A stretch of 64,000 bases of DNA from an uncultured Caryophanales bacterium (GCA_905211645.1 CAJMBK010000006.1:35131-99130); one strand, 5' to 3'. Counted from the first letter of the stretch, positions 53,225 through 62,906 are shown. Numbers and translations are program-made. Notes: generated from the sequence alone by a model not told the origin.

Positions 53225-54765
53225 TGGCAGAGTCAAGAAATTTGAATGCTTTAAGTCAAGTTATCAAAGATGAATTGAATAAGTATGAAAAACATCTTGA
53301 TACTAAGACTGTCGGACAAGTTATTTCCGTCGGTGACTGTATTGCAACTATTTACGGTCTCGAAAATGCTATGTACGGCGAACTCATCTCCTTCAAAGAC
53401 GATGTTTCAGGTATGGTCATGAACCTTGAAGAGGACACAATTGGTTGTGCACTTTTCGGTAATAATGTCGATATCAAAGAAGGTGACTTCTGCGAATGCA
53501 CCCATAGTGTCGTCTCCGTTCCTGTCGGTAACGCTCTTTTAGGAAGAGTTGTCAACGCTATCGGTCAACCAATTGATGGTCAAGGTAAAATTAATACCAC
53601 AGAACGTCGCCCAGTTGAAATGCCAGCTCCTGGTATCATGGACAGACAATCTGTCAAACAACCACTCGAAACTGGTATTAAAGCAATCGATAGTATGATT
53701 CCAATCGGTAAAGGTCAACGTGAGCTTATCATCGGTGACCGTCAAACTGGTAAAACAGCTATCGCTATCGATACCATTTTGAACCAAAAAGGTAAAAATG
53801 TTATCTGTATTTACTGTGCAATCGGTCAAAAGAATTCTTCCATCGCACAAATTGTTTCTCGTTTGAAGAAAGCCAATGCAATGGAATACACAGTTATTGT
53901 TAACGCATCAGCATCTGAACCTAGCCCTATGCTTTACATCGCACCATACTCCGCTGTTTCAATGGCAGAATACTGGATGTATCAAGGTAAAGATGTCCTC
54001 ATCGTTTACGATGATTTGTCCAAACACGCTGTTGCATACAGAACTTTGTGTTTACTTTTGAAACGTGCTCCTGGTAGAGAAGCTTATCCTGGTGATATTT
54101 TCTATCTCCACTCCAGATTGCTCGAACGTGCTTGTAAGTTAAACGATAAATTAGGTGGTGGTTCCATCACTGCTTTACCTATTGTTGAAACTCAAGCAGG
54201 TGATATTTCCGCATATATTCCTACAAATATTATTTCCATCACAGATGGTCAGTTGTTCTTGAATCAAGATTTGTTCAACCAAGGTCAAAGACCTGCAATC
54301 GACTCTGGTCTTTCCGTTTCACGTGTTGGTAGTTCCGCTCAAAGTAAGCCAATGAAGAAGGTTTCTGCCAACTTGAGAATGGCTCTTGCTAGCTATCATG
54401 AAATGTTAGATTTCTCAAGATTCGGTTCCGATCTTGATAAGACAACTCAACAAATTTTGACTCATGGTGCTGTTTTGCTCGAAGTCTTGAAGCAAAAGCA
54501 ATATACTCCTTTACGTGCAACTCAAATTATCATCGATATTTATATTGCACAAAAAGGTTTGCTTGATGATGTTCCAATCGACAAGATCCATGAAACATTG
54601 AAACTTATCGATAACACAATCAATGCTAACGATCCAGATATTTTAGATAGCATCACATACAAGAATGAATTCTCTCCAACAGATATGGAAAGAGTTGATA
54701 AGATTGTTGAATACGTTAAAAAATCAACTTTATATTTTGCTGATAACGATAAGGCTGGTGAATAA
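53224..54765 (+). CDS. atpA: F-type ATP synthase subunit alpha
   Basis: A 513-residue F1 subunit of normal length. The non-catalytic nucleotide site has GDRQTGKT as its P-loop, and GSSAQSKPMKKVSANLR is the alpha signature. Part of the hexamer with beta. Confidence 0.97.
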   Translation: MAESRNLNALSQVIKDELNKYEKHLDTKTVGQVISVGDCIATIYGLENAMYGELISFKDDVSGMVMNLEEDTIGCALFGNNVDIKEGDFCECTHSVVSVPVGNALLGRVVNAIGQPIDGQGKINTTERRPVEMPAPGIMDRQSVKQPLETGIKAIDSMIPIGKGQRELIIGDRQTGKTAIAIDTILNQKGKNVICIYCAIGQKNSSIAQIVSRLKKANAMEYTVIVNASASEPSPMLYIAPYSAVSMAEYWMYQGKDVLIVYDDLSKHAVAYRTLCLLLKRAPGREAYPGDIFYLHSRLLERACKLNDKLGGGSITALPIVETQAGDISAYIPTNIISITDGQLFLNQDLFNQGQRPAIDSGLSVSRVGSSAQSKPMKKVSANLRMALASYHEMLDFSRFGSDLDKTTQQILTHGAVLLEVLKQKQYTPLRATQIIIDIYIAQKGLLDDVPIDKIHETLKLIDNTINANDPDILDSITYKNEFSPTDMERVDKIVEYVKKSTLYFADNDKAGE

Positions 54766-54767
54766 TT

Positions 54768-55646
54768 ATGGCAGAATCCTTATTAGCAGTTAAAAGCAGA
54801 TTGAATACTGTTGCTTCAATTAGAAAAATCACCAAAGCGATGAAACTTATCGCTTCAAGTAGATATTCAAGATTGAAGAATCAGTACGATGGTACCAAAG
54901 AGTACGTTAAAGGCATGTCCGAATGTATGAATCAGATTGTCAACATCATCGATTTTGACAAGATGACTCGTCCAACCTGTATGACAGTTAATCCTGGAGA
55001 TACCAAACTTGTAATCTTTGTTACTCCTACATTGGGTTTATGTGGTTCTTATTACTACAACTTACAAAAGATTGCCAAAGACGTTTTAACTGAGAAGGAT
55101 GACGTAGTTTTTATTGGAGAAAAAGGTTATCGATATTTCAAGGATAAAGTTCATAAAGCTGATACAAAATTCATTCACTTATTGGACAATTTAACATTTG
55201 ATAACGTTAACATTTTCCGCCATTACATCGATAAATTGTATCGTGAAAATAAATACAGATCGATTGATATCATCTACACCAGATATATCAATTCATTCAT
55301 GACAAAAGCTGTCTGTGAACAGGTTTTACCTTTGGAGCAGAACTCCGCTTCAATTGAAAATATGAAATCTGACATCGAAAAAGGCAGTTATGATTTATTA
55401 TTTGAAGGTCATCCAGATCAGGTTGTTGACTTAATTGTTCCACACTATCTTGATGCTATCTTGTACAAATATTTCTTAGAGAGTGGTTTGAGTGAGCACA
55501 CTTCAAGAAGAAACTCCATGGAGAGTGCTACAAGCTCTGCAGACTCACTTATTGAAATGCTCAAGTTGCAGTACAACAAAGCAAGACAACAAAAGATTAC
55601 AAATGAAATTACCGAAATTATTGCCGGTAGTAATTCAAGCCGATAG
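54768..55646 (+). CDS. atpG: F-type ATP synthase subunit gamma
   Basis: A 292-residue rotor subunit. The N-terminal SIRKITKAMKLIASSRYSRL and the C-terminal MESATSSADSLIEMLKLQYNKARQQKITNEITEI are the two helices of the central stalk. Starts 2 nt after atpA. Confidence 0.94.
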   Translation: MAESLLAVKSRLNTVASIRKITKAMKLIASSRYSRLKNQYDGTKEYVKGMSECMNQIVNIIDFDKMTRPTCMTVNPGDTKLVIFVTPTLGLCGSYYYNLQKIAKDVLTEKDDVVFIGEKGYRYFKDKVHKADTKFIHLLDNLTFDNVNIFRHYIDKLYRENKYRSIDIIYTRYINSFMTKAVCEQVLPLEQNSASIENMKSDIEKGSYDLLFEGHPDQVVDLIVPHYLDAILYKYFLESGLSEHTSRRNSMESATSSADSLIEMLKLQYNKARQQKITNEITEIIAGSNSSR

Positions 55647-55655
55647 GAGGTAGTT

Positions 55656-57101
55656 ATGATTAAAGTTTATAAAGCTCAATTTACAAACAAAGTTGCTGAT
55701 CATGGCTTTATTGTTCAAGCTATTGGACCAGTTATCGATGTTAGATTCTATGAAGGTATTATTCCTAGTATCAACACCGCTTTAAAAGTTAAATTTGAAC
55801 ACCAAGATGAAGAGAAAGAACTTGTTTTGGAAGTTGCTCAAGACATCGGTCATGACACAGTCAGAACTATCGCCATGGGTCCAACAGAAGGTATCAAGAA
55901 AGGCTTGAAAGTTATCAATACCAACAAACCAATCAACGTTCCAGTTGGTAGAAATATTTTAGGTAGAATGTTCTCAGTTTTAGGCGAACCAATCGATGAG
56001 GCAGGTGAATTTACCCCAACTGAAACAAAATCAATCTACAACAATCCTCCAAGCTTTGAAGATCAACCAACCTCAATTGAAATTTTCGAAACTGGTATTA
56101 AAGTTCTTGACTTACTCTGCCCTTACGTCAAGGGTGGTAAGGTCGGTCTTTTCGGAGGTGCTGGTGTTGGTAAGACAACTCTTATTCAAGAGTTAATCCA
56201 TAATATTGCCACTCAAAAGCAAGGTACATCCATCTTCGCTGGTGTCGGTGAACGTTCCAGAGAAGGTAATGACCTTTACAACGAAATGAAAGAATCAGGT
56301 GTTTTAGCAAACACCGCACTTGTTTTCGGTCAGATGAACGAATCTCCAGGTGTTAGAATGCACGCTCCACTTTCTGCATTGACAATGGCTGAGTGGTTTA
56401 GAGATGTTGCTCACCAAGACGTTTTGTTATTTATCGACAATATCTACCGTTTCACACAAGCAGGTTCTGAAGTTTCCGCCTTGTTAGGAAGAATGCCTTC
56501 CGCAGTCGGTTACCAACCAACCCTTGCTACAGAAATGGGTCAATTGCAAGAAAGAATCGCTTCAACACGTGATGGTTCCATCACTTCTATTCAAGCAATT
56601 TATGTTCCTGCTGACGACTTAACTGACCCTGCTCCAGCAACCACATTCGCACACTTGGATGCTAAGACCGTTTTGGATAGAAATACTGCTGCTTTAGGTA
56701 TTTATCCAGCTGTCGATCCACTTGCTTCTGCATCAAATATTCTTGATCCAAATATTGTTGGTGATAGACACTACAAGGTTGCAAGACAAGTCCAACAGAT
56801 CTTACAAAGATATAAAGACTTACAAGATATCATCGCTATTTTAGGTGTTGATGAACTTTCAGACGAAGATAAGTTGACCGTTAACCGTGCAAGAAGAATC
56901 AGAAACTTCTTATCACAACCATTCTTCGTTGGTGAAAACTTCATCGGTATTCCTGGTAAATATGTCACATTAGCTGACACAATCGATTCATTTGAAAAGA
57001 TTTTGGATGGTGAAGGTGATGACTTACCAGAAGCTGCATTCTTATATGTTGGTACATTTGAAGAAGTTAAAGAAAAAGCAGCTAAGTTGGTGAATAAATA
57101 A
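55656..57101 (+). CDS. atpD: F-type ATP synthase subunit beta
   Basis: A 481-residue catalytic subunit with P-loop GGAGVGKTTL, GERSREGNDLY carrying the catalytic Glu, and ALLGRMPSAVGYQPTLATEMG. The N-terminus has about 14 extra residues before GFIVQAIGPVIDVRF. AGGAGG lies 5-6 nt before the ATG. It is joined to atpC by TAATG. Confidence 0.97.
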   Translation: MIKVYKAQFTNKVADHGFIVQAIGPVIDVRFYEGIIPSINTALKVKFEHQDEEKELVLEVAQDIGHDTVRTIAMGPTEGIKKGLKVINTNKPINVPVGRNILGRMFSVLGEPIDEAGEFTPTETKSIYNNPPSFEDQPTSIEIFETGIKVLDLLCPYVKGGKVGLFGGAGVGKTTLIQELIHNIATQKQGTSIFAGVGERSREGNDLYNEMKESGVLANTALVFGQMNESPGVRMHAPLSALTMAEWFRDVAHQDVLLFIDNIYRFTQAGSEVSALLGRMPSAVGYQPTLATEMGQLQERIASTRDGSITSIQAIYVPADDLTDPAPATTFAHLDAKTVLDRNTAALGIYPAVDPLASASNILDPNIVGDRHYKVARQVQQILQRYKDLQDIIAILGVDELSDEDKLTVNRARRIRNFLSQPFFVGENFIGIPGKYVTLADTIDSFEKILDGEGDDLPEAAFLYVGTFEEVKEKAAKLVNK

Positions 57102-57517
57102 TGGAAAGCCCAAAAATCAGTCTTAAAATTGTTACTCCAGAGAAAATCTATGGTATTTTCGATGTTGATTCAATTTTAATTCAAACAGACCAAGGTCAAG
57201 TTAATATTCTCTCTTACTTTGCTAATTACATTGCAAACGTTGAGATTTCAGAAATGGTCTTGTACATCGATGGCAAGAAAACGTGCTATGCAGTTGGTGG
57301 CGGAGCCTTATCCGTTATCAATCACAAGGCAAAACTTATGGTTAACACCATTGAAGGTATCGATGAAATCGACGCAAACAGAATTATCGAAGCGAAGAAG
57401 ATTGCTGAGCAAAGAGTTAAAGACGCTCAAAGTAGTGATGAACTTAAACGTGCTGAGTTGAAACTTAAACGTGCTTTAAATAGAGAAGCATTGATTAAAA
57501 AATATTATCGAAACTAA
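57101..57517 (+). CDS. atpC: F-type ATP synthase subunit epsilon
   Basis: A 138-residue subunit: the N-terminal beta sandwich (KISLKIVTPEKIYGIFDVDSILI, YAVGGGALSV) and C-terminal helical hairpin (about 88-137) are both complete. It couples and may inhibit the rotor. Last gene of the operon. Confidence 0.93.
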   Translation: MESPKISLKIVTPEKIYGIFDVDSILIQTDQGQVNILSYFANYIANVEISEMVLYIDGKKTCYAVGGGALSVINHKAKLMVNTIEGIDEIDANRIIEAKKIAEQRVKDAQSSDELKRAELKLKRALNREALIKKYYRN

Positions 57518-57521
57518 AAAT

Positions 57522-57550
57522 TAGAGATACTTCGGTATCTCTATTTTTTA
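57522..57550 (+). terminator. intrinsic terminator of the ATP synthase operon
   Basis: A TAGAGATAC / GTATCTCTA stem closed by a TTCG tetraloop and followed by T-rich sequence. Confidence 0.92.
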
Positions 57551-57601
57551 TTATGTTCAAAAGATAGTGTCAAATGTTTAGTAAAAAATACTTTACTAAT
57601 G

Positions 57602-57985
57602 TTATCGAATTTTGTTGCATTTGTTGCATAAACCGTAGATGGTCTTATTTTCGTCAGTGATTGAAAAGCCAGTTTCTTTAAAGATTTTCTCATTAGCTTC
57701 ATCGTATGGACAGTAATCAAGCTTGATCTTCTCGTGGCATTTTACACACTCAAGAATATGATAATGCTCATCAGAATGATGTAGTGAATAGTAACTTTGT
57801 CTATCTTTCAAACTTATTTCTCTGGTAACAAGTTGTTTTTCCTCAAAGGTTTTAAGAGTTCTGTAGACCGTTGATACATTTATAGTTGGATCATTAAGTT
57901 TATCAATAATTTCATCAGCGGAAAGAGGAATCTGTGCTTGTTTTAAAATCTCTAAAATCTTTGCTCTGGCTTTTGTATTTTTCAT
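57602..57985 (-). CDS. Fur family metalloregulator (probable Zur)
   Basis: A 127-residue winged-helix repressor. STVYRTLKTFEE is the recognition helix, HHSDEHYHILECVKCHEK holds the sensing and structural metal ligands, and the final CNKCNK completes the Cys4 zinc site. It is divergent from a zinc-type ABC transporter with a palindrome at its transcription start, so a zinc-sensing (Zur) role is inferred over iron or peroxide sensing. Confidence 0.8.
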   Translation of the reverse strand: MKNTKARAKILEILKQAQIPLSADEIIDKLNDPTINVSTVYRTLKTFEEKQLVTREISLKDRQSYYSLHHSDEHYHILECVKCHEKIKLDYCPYDEANEKIFKETGFSITDENKTIYGLCNKCNKIR

Positions 57986-58069
57986 ACAAAAAGTTTAATT
58001 TTTTTGAAAGTAATTTTCAAGAAGTCACAAGTGAATATGTGTTTAATTAAGTGAAAATCATCTACTGTT

Positions 58070-58095
58070 TAACATATTTTCAGACATTAATATGT
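58070..58095. promoter_or_regulatory. inverted repeat in the fur-znuA intergenic region
   Basis: AACATATT and AATATGTT arms are separated by 10 bp. It may be a second regulator site between the divergent genes. Confidence 0.3.
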
Positions 58096-58114
58096 TTTGT
58101 AATGACGTTTTTAT

Positions 58115-58166
58115 GTTTACTTAGAAGTATCCAAATGATATATTATTAATGCAAATGAGTTGCATT
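58115..58166 (+). promoter_or_regulatory. promoter and palindromic operator of the zinc transporter operon
   Basis: -35 TTTACT (58115-58120), 17 bp, -10 TATTAT (58138-58143). The palindrome AATGCAA-atgag-TTGCATT (58148-58166) covers the expected transcription start near 58150, as a repressor site would. Its size and AT-rich dyad suit a Fur-family protein. Confidence 0.6.
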
Positions 58167-58171
58167 TAGAT

Positions 58172-59047
58172 ATGAAATTTAGAAATTTACTTTTTATTTT
58201 GCCTTTTTTATTTACTAGCAGTTTAGTTAGCTGTGATACAAACACAGCAGATTTTACTATTTCAACAACTTTTGCACCTATCTATGATTTAACTTTAAGA
58301 ATTGTTAAAGATAAGGCTGAAGTTATCAATTTAGCAAAAGAAAATGAAGTCCATGGCTTTGAAATTAATAATATGAAAGATGCTGCTTTCACAGAAAAAG
58401 CAGATATTCTTTTTGCATTAGGATTAAATGTTGATTCTTTTGCTAAAAATATGAATAGTAAAAATTATGTTGAAATAAATGAAGGTGTTTCTTTAATTGA
58501 AAAGGATGGTGTAGTTGATCCTCATATCTGGCTTTCATTAAATAATGCAATTATTATGGCTGAAAATATTCTTGACGAAATTATTAAGCAAGATCCAGAA
58601 AATGAGAACTTTTACAGACTTAATTTTGAAACTTTAAAGAGTGAATTTTCTCAATTGGATAAGGAATACAAAGGGTTTTTCACTTCTTTGGGTAGTGAAG
58701 TTAAGATTGTGACAAGTCATGATGCATTCACATATTTATGCAATGATTATGGAATTAATCAAGTTTCAATCAGAGATATGGCTGATAATGAAGCAAGTTC
58801 TCAAGACTATGAAAAAATAATTAGTTATATCAAAGAAAATGATATTCATACTATTTTTGCAGAAGAACTAGATTCTTCTAAGGAAGTAGATTCAATTATT
58901 AACACTTTGAAAACTCAAGGTTATACTGATATTTCAAAGAGTGTTTTAAATGCATATGAAGGTTGTTCATACGAATCTTATGAAGATGGAGATGACTACC
59001 TTTCAGTCATGAAAGATAATTTAGCCAATATTAAAGAGAGTATTTAA
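58172..59047 (+). CDS. znuA: zinc/manganese ABC transporter substrate-binding lipoprotein
   Basis: A 291-residue cluster A-I binding lipoprotein (SLVSC, lipid Cys19) from the start MKFRNLLFIL. Metal ligands are seen as EVHGFE, DPHIWL and SHDAFTYL His residues and a C-terminal acidic ligand in AEELDSS. The His-rich loop of some zinc-specific proteins is absent. A TTG frame start at 58160 lies within the operator and is rejected. The leader is about 20 nt and has no clear Shine-Dalgarno site. Confidence 0.85.
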   Translation: MKFRNLLFILPFLFTSSLVSCDTNTADFTISTTFAPIYDLTLRIVKDKAEVINLAKENEVHGFEINNMKDAAFTEKADILFALGLNVDSFAKNMNSKNYVEINEGVSLIEKDGVVDPHIWLSLNNAIIMAENILDEIIKQDPENENFYRLNFETLKSEFSQLDKEYKGFFTSLGSEVKIVTSHDAFTYLCNDYGINQVSIRDMADNEASSQDYEKIISYIKENDIHTIFAEELDSSKEVDSIINTLKTQGYTDISKSVLNAYEGCSYESYEDGDDYLSVMKDNLANIKESI

Positions 59048-59682
59048 TGATTAAATTAGAGAATGTAAGTTTCTCGTACGAGAAGGAAAATATTTTAGAA
59101 AACATTAATTTAGAGATAAATAATGGCAGTTTTGTTGGTCTAATTGGATCAAATGGAACTGGTAAATCAACTTTGTTGAAGCTTATTTTAAATATTGTTA
59201 AGCCTCATCAAGGTAAGGTTTTTAATGACTTTAAAAAAGTAAGTTTCCTCTCTCAAATTTCATCTACCAATGACTATGTTTTCCCTGCAAATGTTTTTGA
59301 AATTGTCTCTTTAGGTTTGAAGAATAAACCTTTTTCTTTCTTAACCAAAAAAGATAAAGAAGAAGTTAAAGCAATGCTTGAGTTACTTGGGATTTCTGAT
59401 TTGAGAAATAGACAACTTCAAGAGCTTTCTGGAGGTCAGCAACAAAAAGTTAGATTAGCGAAATGTTTAATTGCTAAACCAGAATTACTAGTTTTGGATG
59501 AACCAACATCTGGAATTGATAAGGAATCACGTATCAATTTAATTGAAGATTTACATATTCTTCAAGAGAAATTCAATTTGACTATTCTAATGGTTAGCCA
59601 TATTAAAGATGACTTTAAATATGCGAATATCATTTATGAATTAGAAGATAAAAATTTAATGGTGGTAAATAAAGATGTTTAG
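59047..59682 (+). CDS. znuC: zinc/manganese ABC transporter ATPase
   Basis: A 211-residue ATPase with Walker A GSNGTGKST, signature LSGGQQQK and Walker B LLVLDEPTSGID. Joined to znuA by TAATG and overlapping the permease gene by 8 nt. Confidence 0.9.
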   Translation: MIKLENVSFSYEKENILENINLEINNGSFVGLIGSNGTGKSTLLKLILNIVKPHQGKVFNDFKKVSFLSQISSTNDYVFPANVFEIVSLGLKNKPFSFLTKKDKEEVKAMLELLGISDLRNRQLQELSGGQQQKVRLAKCLIAKPELLVLDEPTSGIDKESRINLIEDLHILQEKFNLTILMVSHIKDDFKYANIIYELEDKNLMVVNKDV

Positions 59683-60487
59683 TTCACAGTTTATGATTTA
59701 CGCTTTGATCGGTATCATCTTTGTCACTTTATTACTTCCATTAATCGGTATCAATGTTGTCACAAAGAGAATGTCGATGATTGGTGATGTTATTTCTCAC
59801 ACTTCATTGTGCGGTATCGCAATTGGTTTAGTTGCAGGATCTCTACCAATACTTTGGGCAATTCTTGCTAGTGTTGTCGCAGGTATTATTATTGAGTTTG
59901 TTAGAACTAAATTTTCCAAATTTGCTGAGATTTCCCTAGCAATTGTCTTGTCTTTTGCAATTGGTTTGACTAGTATTCTCTCAACAAACACAGGAAATAG
60001 ATTGGAAAGTTTCTTATTTGGTTCAATCTTGACATTAGATAATTTAGATTTAATTGTCTTAGCAATTGTCTTTGCTGTTTGTGCAATATTCTTTGTAGGT
60101 TTCTACAGAACCAACATGTTTATTGCATACAATCCTCAAGAAGCTGTTGTTTCTAAATTACCTATTAAAGCAATCGGTTATTTATCAAGTTTAGTTATTT
60201 CTGCTTCAATTGCAGTTTCCAGTGCAATTATTGGTTCTTTACTTGTTGCAAGTTTGATGATTATTCCAGTTGCTTGTGCAATTCAAATTACAAAATCTTA
60301 TTTCAAAACAATTATTGTTGCTTTAATTATTTCCTTCCTATCAGGATTTTTAGGCTTAGTAATTTCATATTATGCCAATATTCATACTGGCGGCACTATT
60401 GTTTTAATCGCAACAAGTGTTTTAATTCTCACATTTATTGTTAAGTATGGAATTAGAGTTTATTTCAAATTTAGAAAAAACAAATAA
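59675..60487 (+). CDS. znuB: zinc/manganese ABC transporter permease
   Basis: A 270-residue protein of the ABC-3 family with about eight TM helices. GDVISHTSLCGIAIG near the N-terminus and GSLLVASLMIIPVACAIQI later are family motifs. It forms the import channel with ZnuC; ZnuB versus MntB is not resolved. Confidence 0.9.
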   Translation: MFSSQFMIYALIGIIFVTLLLPLIGINVVTKRMSMIGDVISHTSLCGIAIGLVAGSLPILWAILASVVAGIIIEFVRTKFSKFAEISLAIVLSFAIGLTSILSTNTGNRLESFLFGSILTLDNLDLIVLAIVFAVCAIFFVGFYRTNMFIAYNPQEAVVSKLPIKAIGYLSSLVISASIAVSSAIIGSLLVASLMIIPVACAIQITKSYFKTIIVALIISFLSGFLGLVISYYANIHTGGTIVLIATSVLILTFIVKYGIRVYFKFRKNK

Positions 60488-60524
60488 ATAATATAATAAT
60501 TTCAATAAATATTAAGGAGGTATC

Positions 60525-61658
60525 ATGAGCCCATCATTATTCAATTTTCTTGCCACAAGTTCATCTGTTTCTTCCTCCACAGCTTCATCATCAAATGAAC
60601 CACTAACATGGGAAAGAATAGTAAATGCCATCGATGGTTTCTTTGCAGAATATGGATTAAGAATTGTAGTTGCTTTGCTTTTATTAGTTGTTGGTATCAT
60701 TCTTGTTAAGTTATTCAACAAGTTAATCAAAAAACTTATCAATAAGACTAGATTAGCTCCAATAACAAAATCATTCTTATGCTCTATTGTTAAAGGATTG
60801 CTCTATTTCTTACTCTTACTCATTGTCTGCCAAGTTGCAGGTATTCCAGTTTCTGGATTTGTAGCTTTACTCTCAGTTGCAGGCTTGGCTGTTTCACTAG
60901 CTTTACAAGATTCACTTGGAAACTTCTTCAACGGTATGATTCTTGTTTCAAGCAAACCATTCAAGATTGGTGAGTATGTAGCAATCGGTAGTGATGAAGG
61001 TACAGTTATGAATATTTCTGTCATGACAACATCGCTTAACACACCAGATAATAAATTAGTTATCATTCCTAACACAACAATTATTAAAAGTGACATCATC
61101 AATTACGATAGATTAGGTCGTAGAAGAGTCGACTGTCCTTATCTATTAACTTATGATACTGATTTAGATTTAGTTGAAAAGTTAATTATGAAAGTTATCG
61201 AATCAAATGGCTGTATCTATAAAGATCCAAAACCAGTTGTTACAGTTGGTACTCCAACAGTTAATGGTATTCAAATCACTTCAAAATGTTGGGTAGATAG
61301 TGAAGATTATTGGGATGTTCTCTACTATTTAAATAAATACACATTAAATGAGTTGAGAAAGAACAATATTAAATTTGCTACTAACCAAATGGAAGTTAGA
61401 GTTAATGAAACAGGTGAAGTCGAATATCCAGAAATTACTGAAGAACTTCCAGAACGTGTTGAAAAGGTAAGAGAAGTTAAAAAAGAAGAAAATTTAACTG
61501 AACTTATCAATAAAGTTCAAACTCGTAAAGAAAAGAGACTTGCTAAGAAGAAAGCAAAACTTGAAGCTAAACAAAAAGCTTTAGAAGGAAAGTCTAAAAC
61601 TATTGAAATTCCACTCGAGGAACCTAAAGAAGAAAATACTGAAAATAAAGAAAATTAA
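60525..61658 (+). CDS. MscS family mechanosensitive channel
   Basis: A 377-residue protein. After an external Ser-rich start, TM helices lie at about 40-62, 85-105 and 107-130. The pore helix GLAVSLALQDSLGNFFNGMILVSSKPF and the beta domain (VMNISVMTTSLNTPDNKLVIIPNTTI) are typical. A Lys/Glu-rich tail of about 75 residues follows. It releases solutes on hypo-osmotic shock. AAGGAGG is 5 nt before the ATG. Confidence 0.92.
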   Translation: MSPSLFNFLATSSSVSSSTASSSNEPLTWERIVNAIDGFFAEYGLRIVVALLLLVVGIILVKLFNKLIKKLINKTRLAPITKSFLCSIVKGLLYFLLLLIVCQVAGIPVSGFVALLSVAGLAVSLALQDSLGNFFNGMILVSSKPFKIGEYVAIGSDEGTVMNISVMTTSLNTPDNKLVIIPNTTIIKSDIINYDRLGRRRVDCPYLLTYDTDLDLVEKLIMKVIESNGCIYKDPKPVVTVGTPTVNGIQITSKCWVDSEDYWDVLYYLNKYTLNELRKNNIKFATNQMEVRVNETGEVEYPEITEELPERVEKVREVKKEENLTELINKVQTRKEKRLAKKKAKLEAKQKALEGKSKTIEIPLEEPKEENTENKEN

Positions 61659-61665
61659 TGTAATC

Positions 61666-61698
61666 AAAAGTTGTCTTGAAATATAGGCAACTTTTTTT
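61666..61698 (+). terminator. intrinsic terminator
   Basis: AAAAGTTG / CAACTTTT stem with a 14-nt loop, running into T7, after the mscS-type gene. Confidence 0.7.
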
Positions 61699-61881
61699 CA
61701 TTGCAAACACACTCTTTAAAATGCAACAGTTAGTTGCTAAAAATTTAGCTTATTAATTAACAATTAATAATTTTCAATATTCAAAAGTAACATCTTTATA
61801 TGATTAATTTGTTGATAACACTTTTCATTAATGTATAAAAGTTGCTTTTGTTAACTTTTCTATCAAAAACAACACATGATA

Positions 61882-61925
61882 CCTTTTCGTTATGATTTCA
61901 TATAATTTTTGCAAGAACGAAAAGG
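61882..61925. promoter_or_regulatory. 10-bp inverted repeat flanking the promoter of the XRE membrane protein
   Basis: Arms CCTTTTCGTT (61882-61891) and AACGAAAAGG (61916-61925) are perfect and 24 bp apart, 34 bp centre to centre (about three helical turns). The -10 TATAAT (61901-61906) lies between them and the right arm includes part of the ribosome site. It could be an autoregulatory operator. Confidence 0.5.
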
Positions 61926-61934
61926 AGTTCGGTT

Positions 61935-62906
61935 ATGGCAGTTTATAAAAATTTGAAATTTGCTAGATTAGCAAAGAAAGTTACTCTCGAAGAGTTAGCA
62001 AAAGCTACAGGTATTAACGTTGAAAGATTAGAAAAATTAGAAAGAGGTGAAGTTCAATTTACTATCGATGAATTGAAAAAACTTGCTAAGTATTACAACG
62101 TTTCTTTATATGATTTGATTCGTGAATCAAAATCTTACGATGATGAGCCCGAAGAAACAGAACATAGAGAGCCAAGAGAAGAATATGATCCTGAACCTAG
62201 ACCTCGTCCAGAGGATGAACCACGTCGTCCACGTGCTGAAGATGAACCTCATGATGAACCAAGACCTCATCATGAATCAGAAGATGATGAAGATGAAGGA
62301 CATCATAGATTCCACCATCATCACCACCACGATGATAGAAAACATAAGAAACATCATTGTGAAATCCCTGAAATCATCGTTAATGCAGATGTTGACTTTG
62401 ACGATGATGACGACGAAGAAGATGAGTACATCAAAAAATCTTACAAAGATTGGGATTCAAAAAAAGATAAAGATTTAGAACAATTCTTCCAAACTCATGG
62501 TGATTGGACTGCATATTGCGACAAAAAAGCCAAAGAAAGAATTAAGAAAAAGATTAAAGCTCAATACAGAAAACACAAATATTCTGGTGTAACCTCAAGT
62601 GTTTTCTTAGTTTCATTGTTAGTTTCAATCATAGTTTACTTAATTTTAGGTTTTACAATCCCTGCTGGTTGGGAAACAGCTTATCCAATCTTTTTCACAC
62701 CATTAATCCTTCTCGGACTCATGTCAATGATCATTAAAAGAAGTGCATCAGACTTTCCAATTTATGCAATTGCACCATTTGTTTACTGCATTGTTGGTAT
62801 TTGCACTGGTATATGGCATCCAACTTGGTTAATCTTTTTCATCATCCCACTTTACTACGCAACATATTCAGTTATCAGAAATGTCAGAATTTCCAGATTA
62901 AGATAA
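61935..62906 (+). CDS. membrane-anchored XRE regulator with acidic/His-rich linker
   Basis: A 323-residue protein. Residues about 8-62 are an XRE helix-turn-helix (LEELAKATGINVERLEKLERG). Residues 66-165 are very rich in Asp, Glu, Pro, Arg and His, with six His in a row at 127-132 and a polyacidic run near 155-162. From about 215 there are four hydrophobic helices ending in a basic tail. A transcription factor held at the membrane with a metal-binding linker is suggested by the sequence; zinc or nickel sensing is plausible near the zinc transporter but unproven. Confidence 0.7.
   Translation: MAVYKNLKFARLAKKVTLEELAKATGINVERLEKLERGEVQFTIDELKKLAKYYNVSLYDLIRESKSYDDEPEETEHREPREEYDPEPRPRPEDEPRRPRAEDEPHDEPRPHHESEDDEDEGHHRFHHHHHHDDRKHKKHHCEIPEIIVNADVDFDDDDDEEDEYIKKSYKDWDSKKDKDLEQFFQTHGDWTAYCDKKAKERIKKKIKAQYRKHKYSGVTSSVFLVSLLVSIIVYLILGFTIPAGWETAYPIFFTPLILLGLMSMIIKRSASDFPIYAIAPFVYCIVGICTGIWHPTWLIFFIIPLYYATYSVIRNVRISRLR

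Noticed and set aside
22122..62478. Many other overlapping ORFs, such as the low-complexity frame at 62122-62478
   Set aside because: These are shadows of real genes in biased sequence; their products are Met/Ile/Lys-rich and have no motifs.
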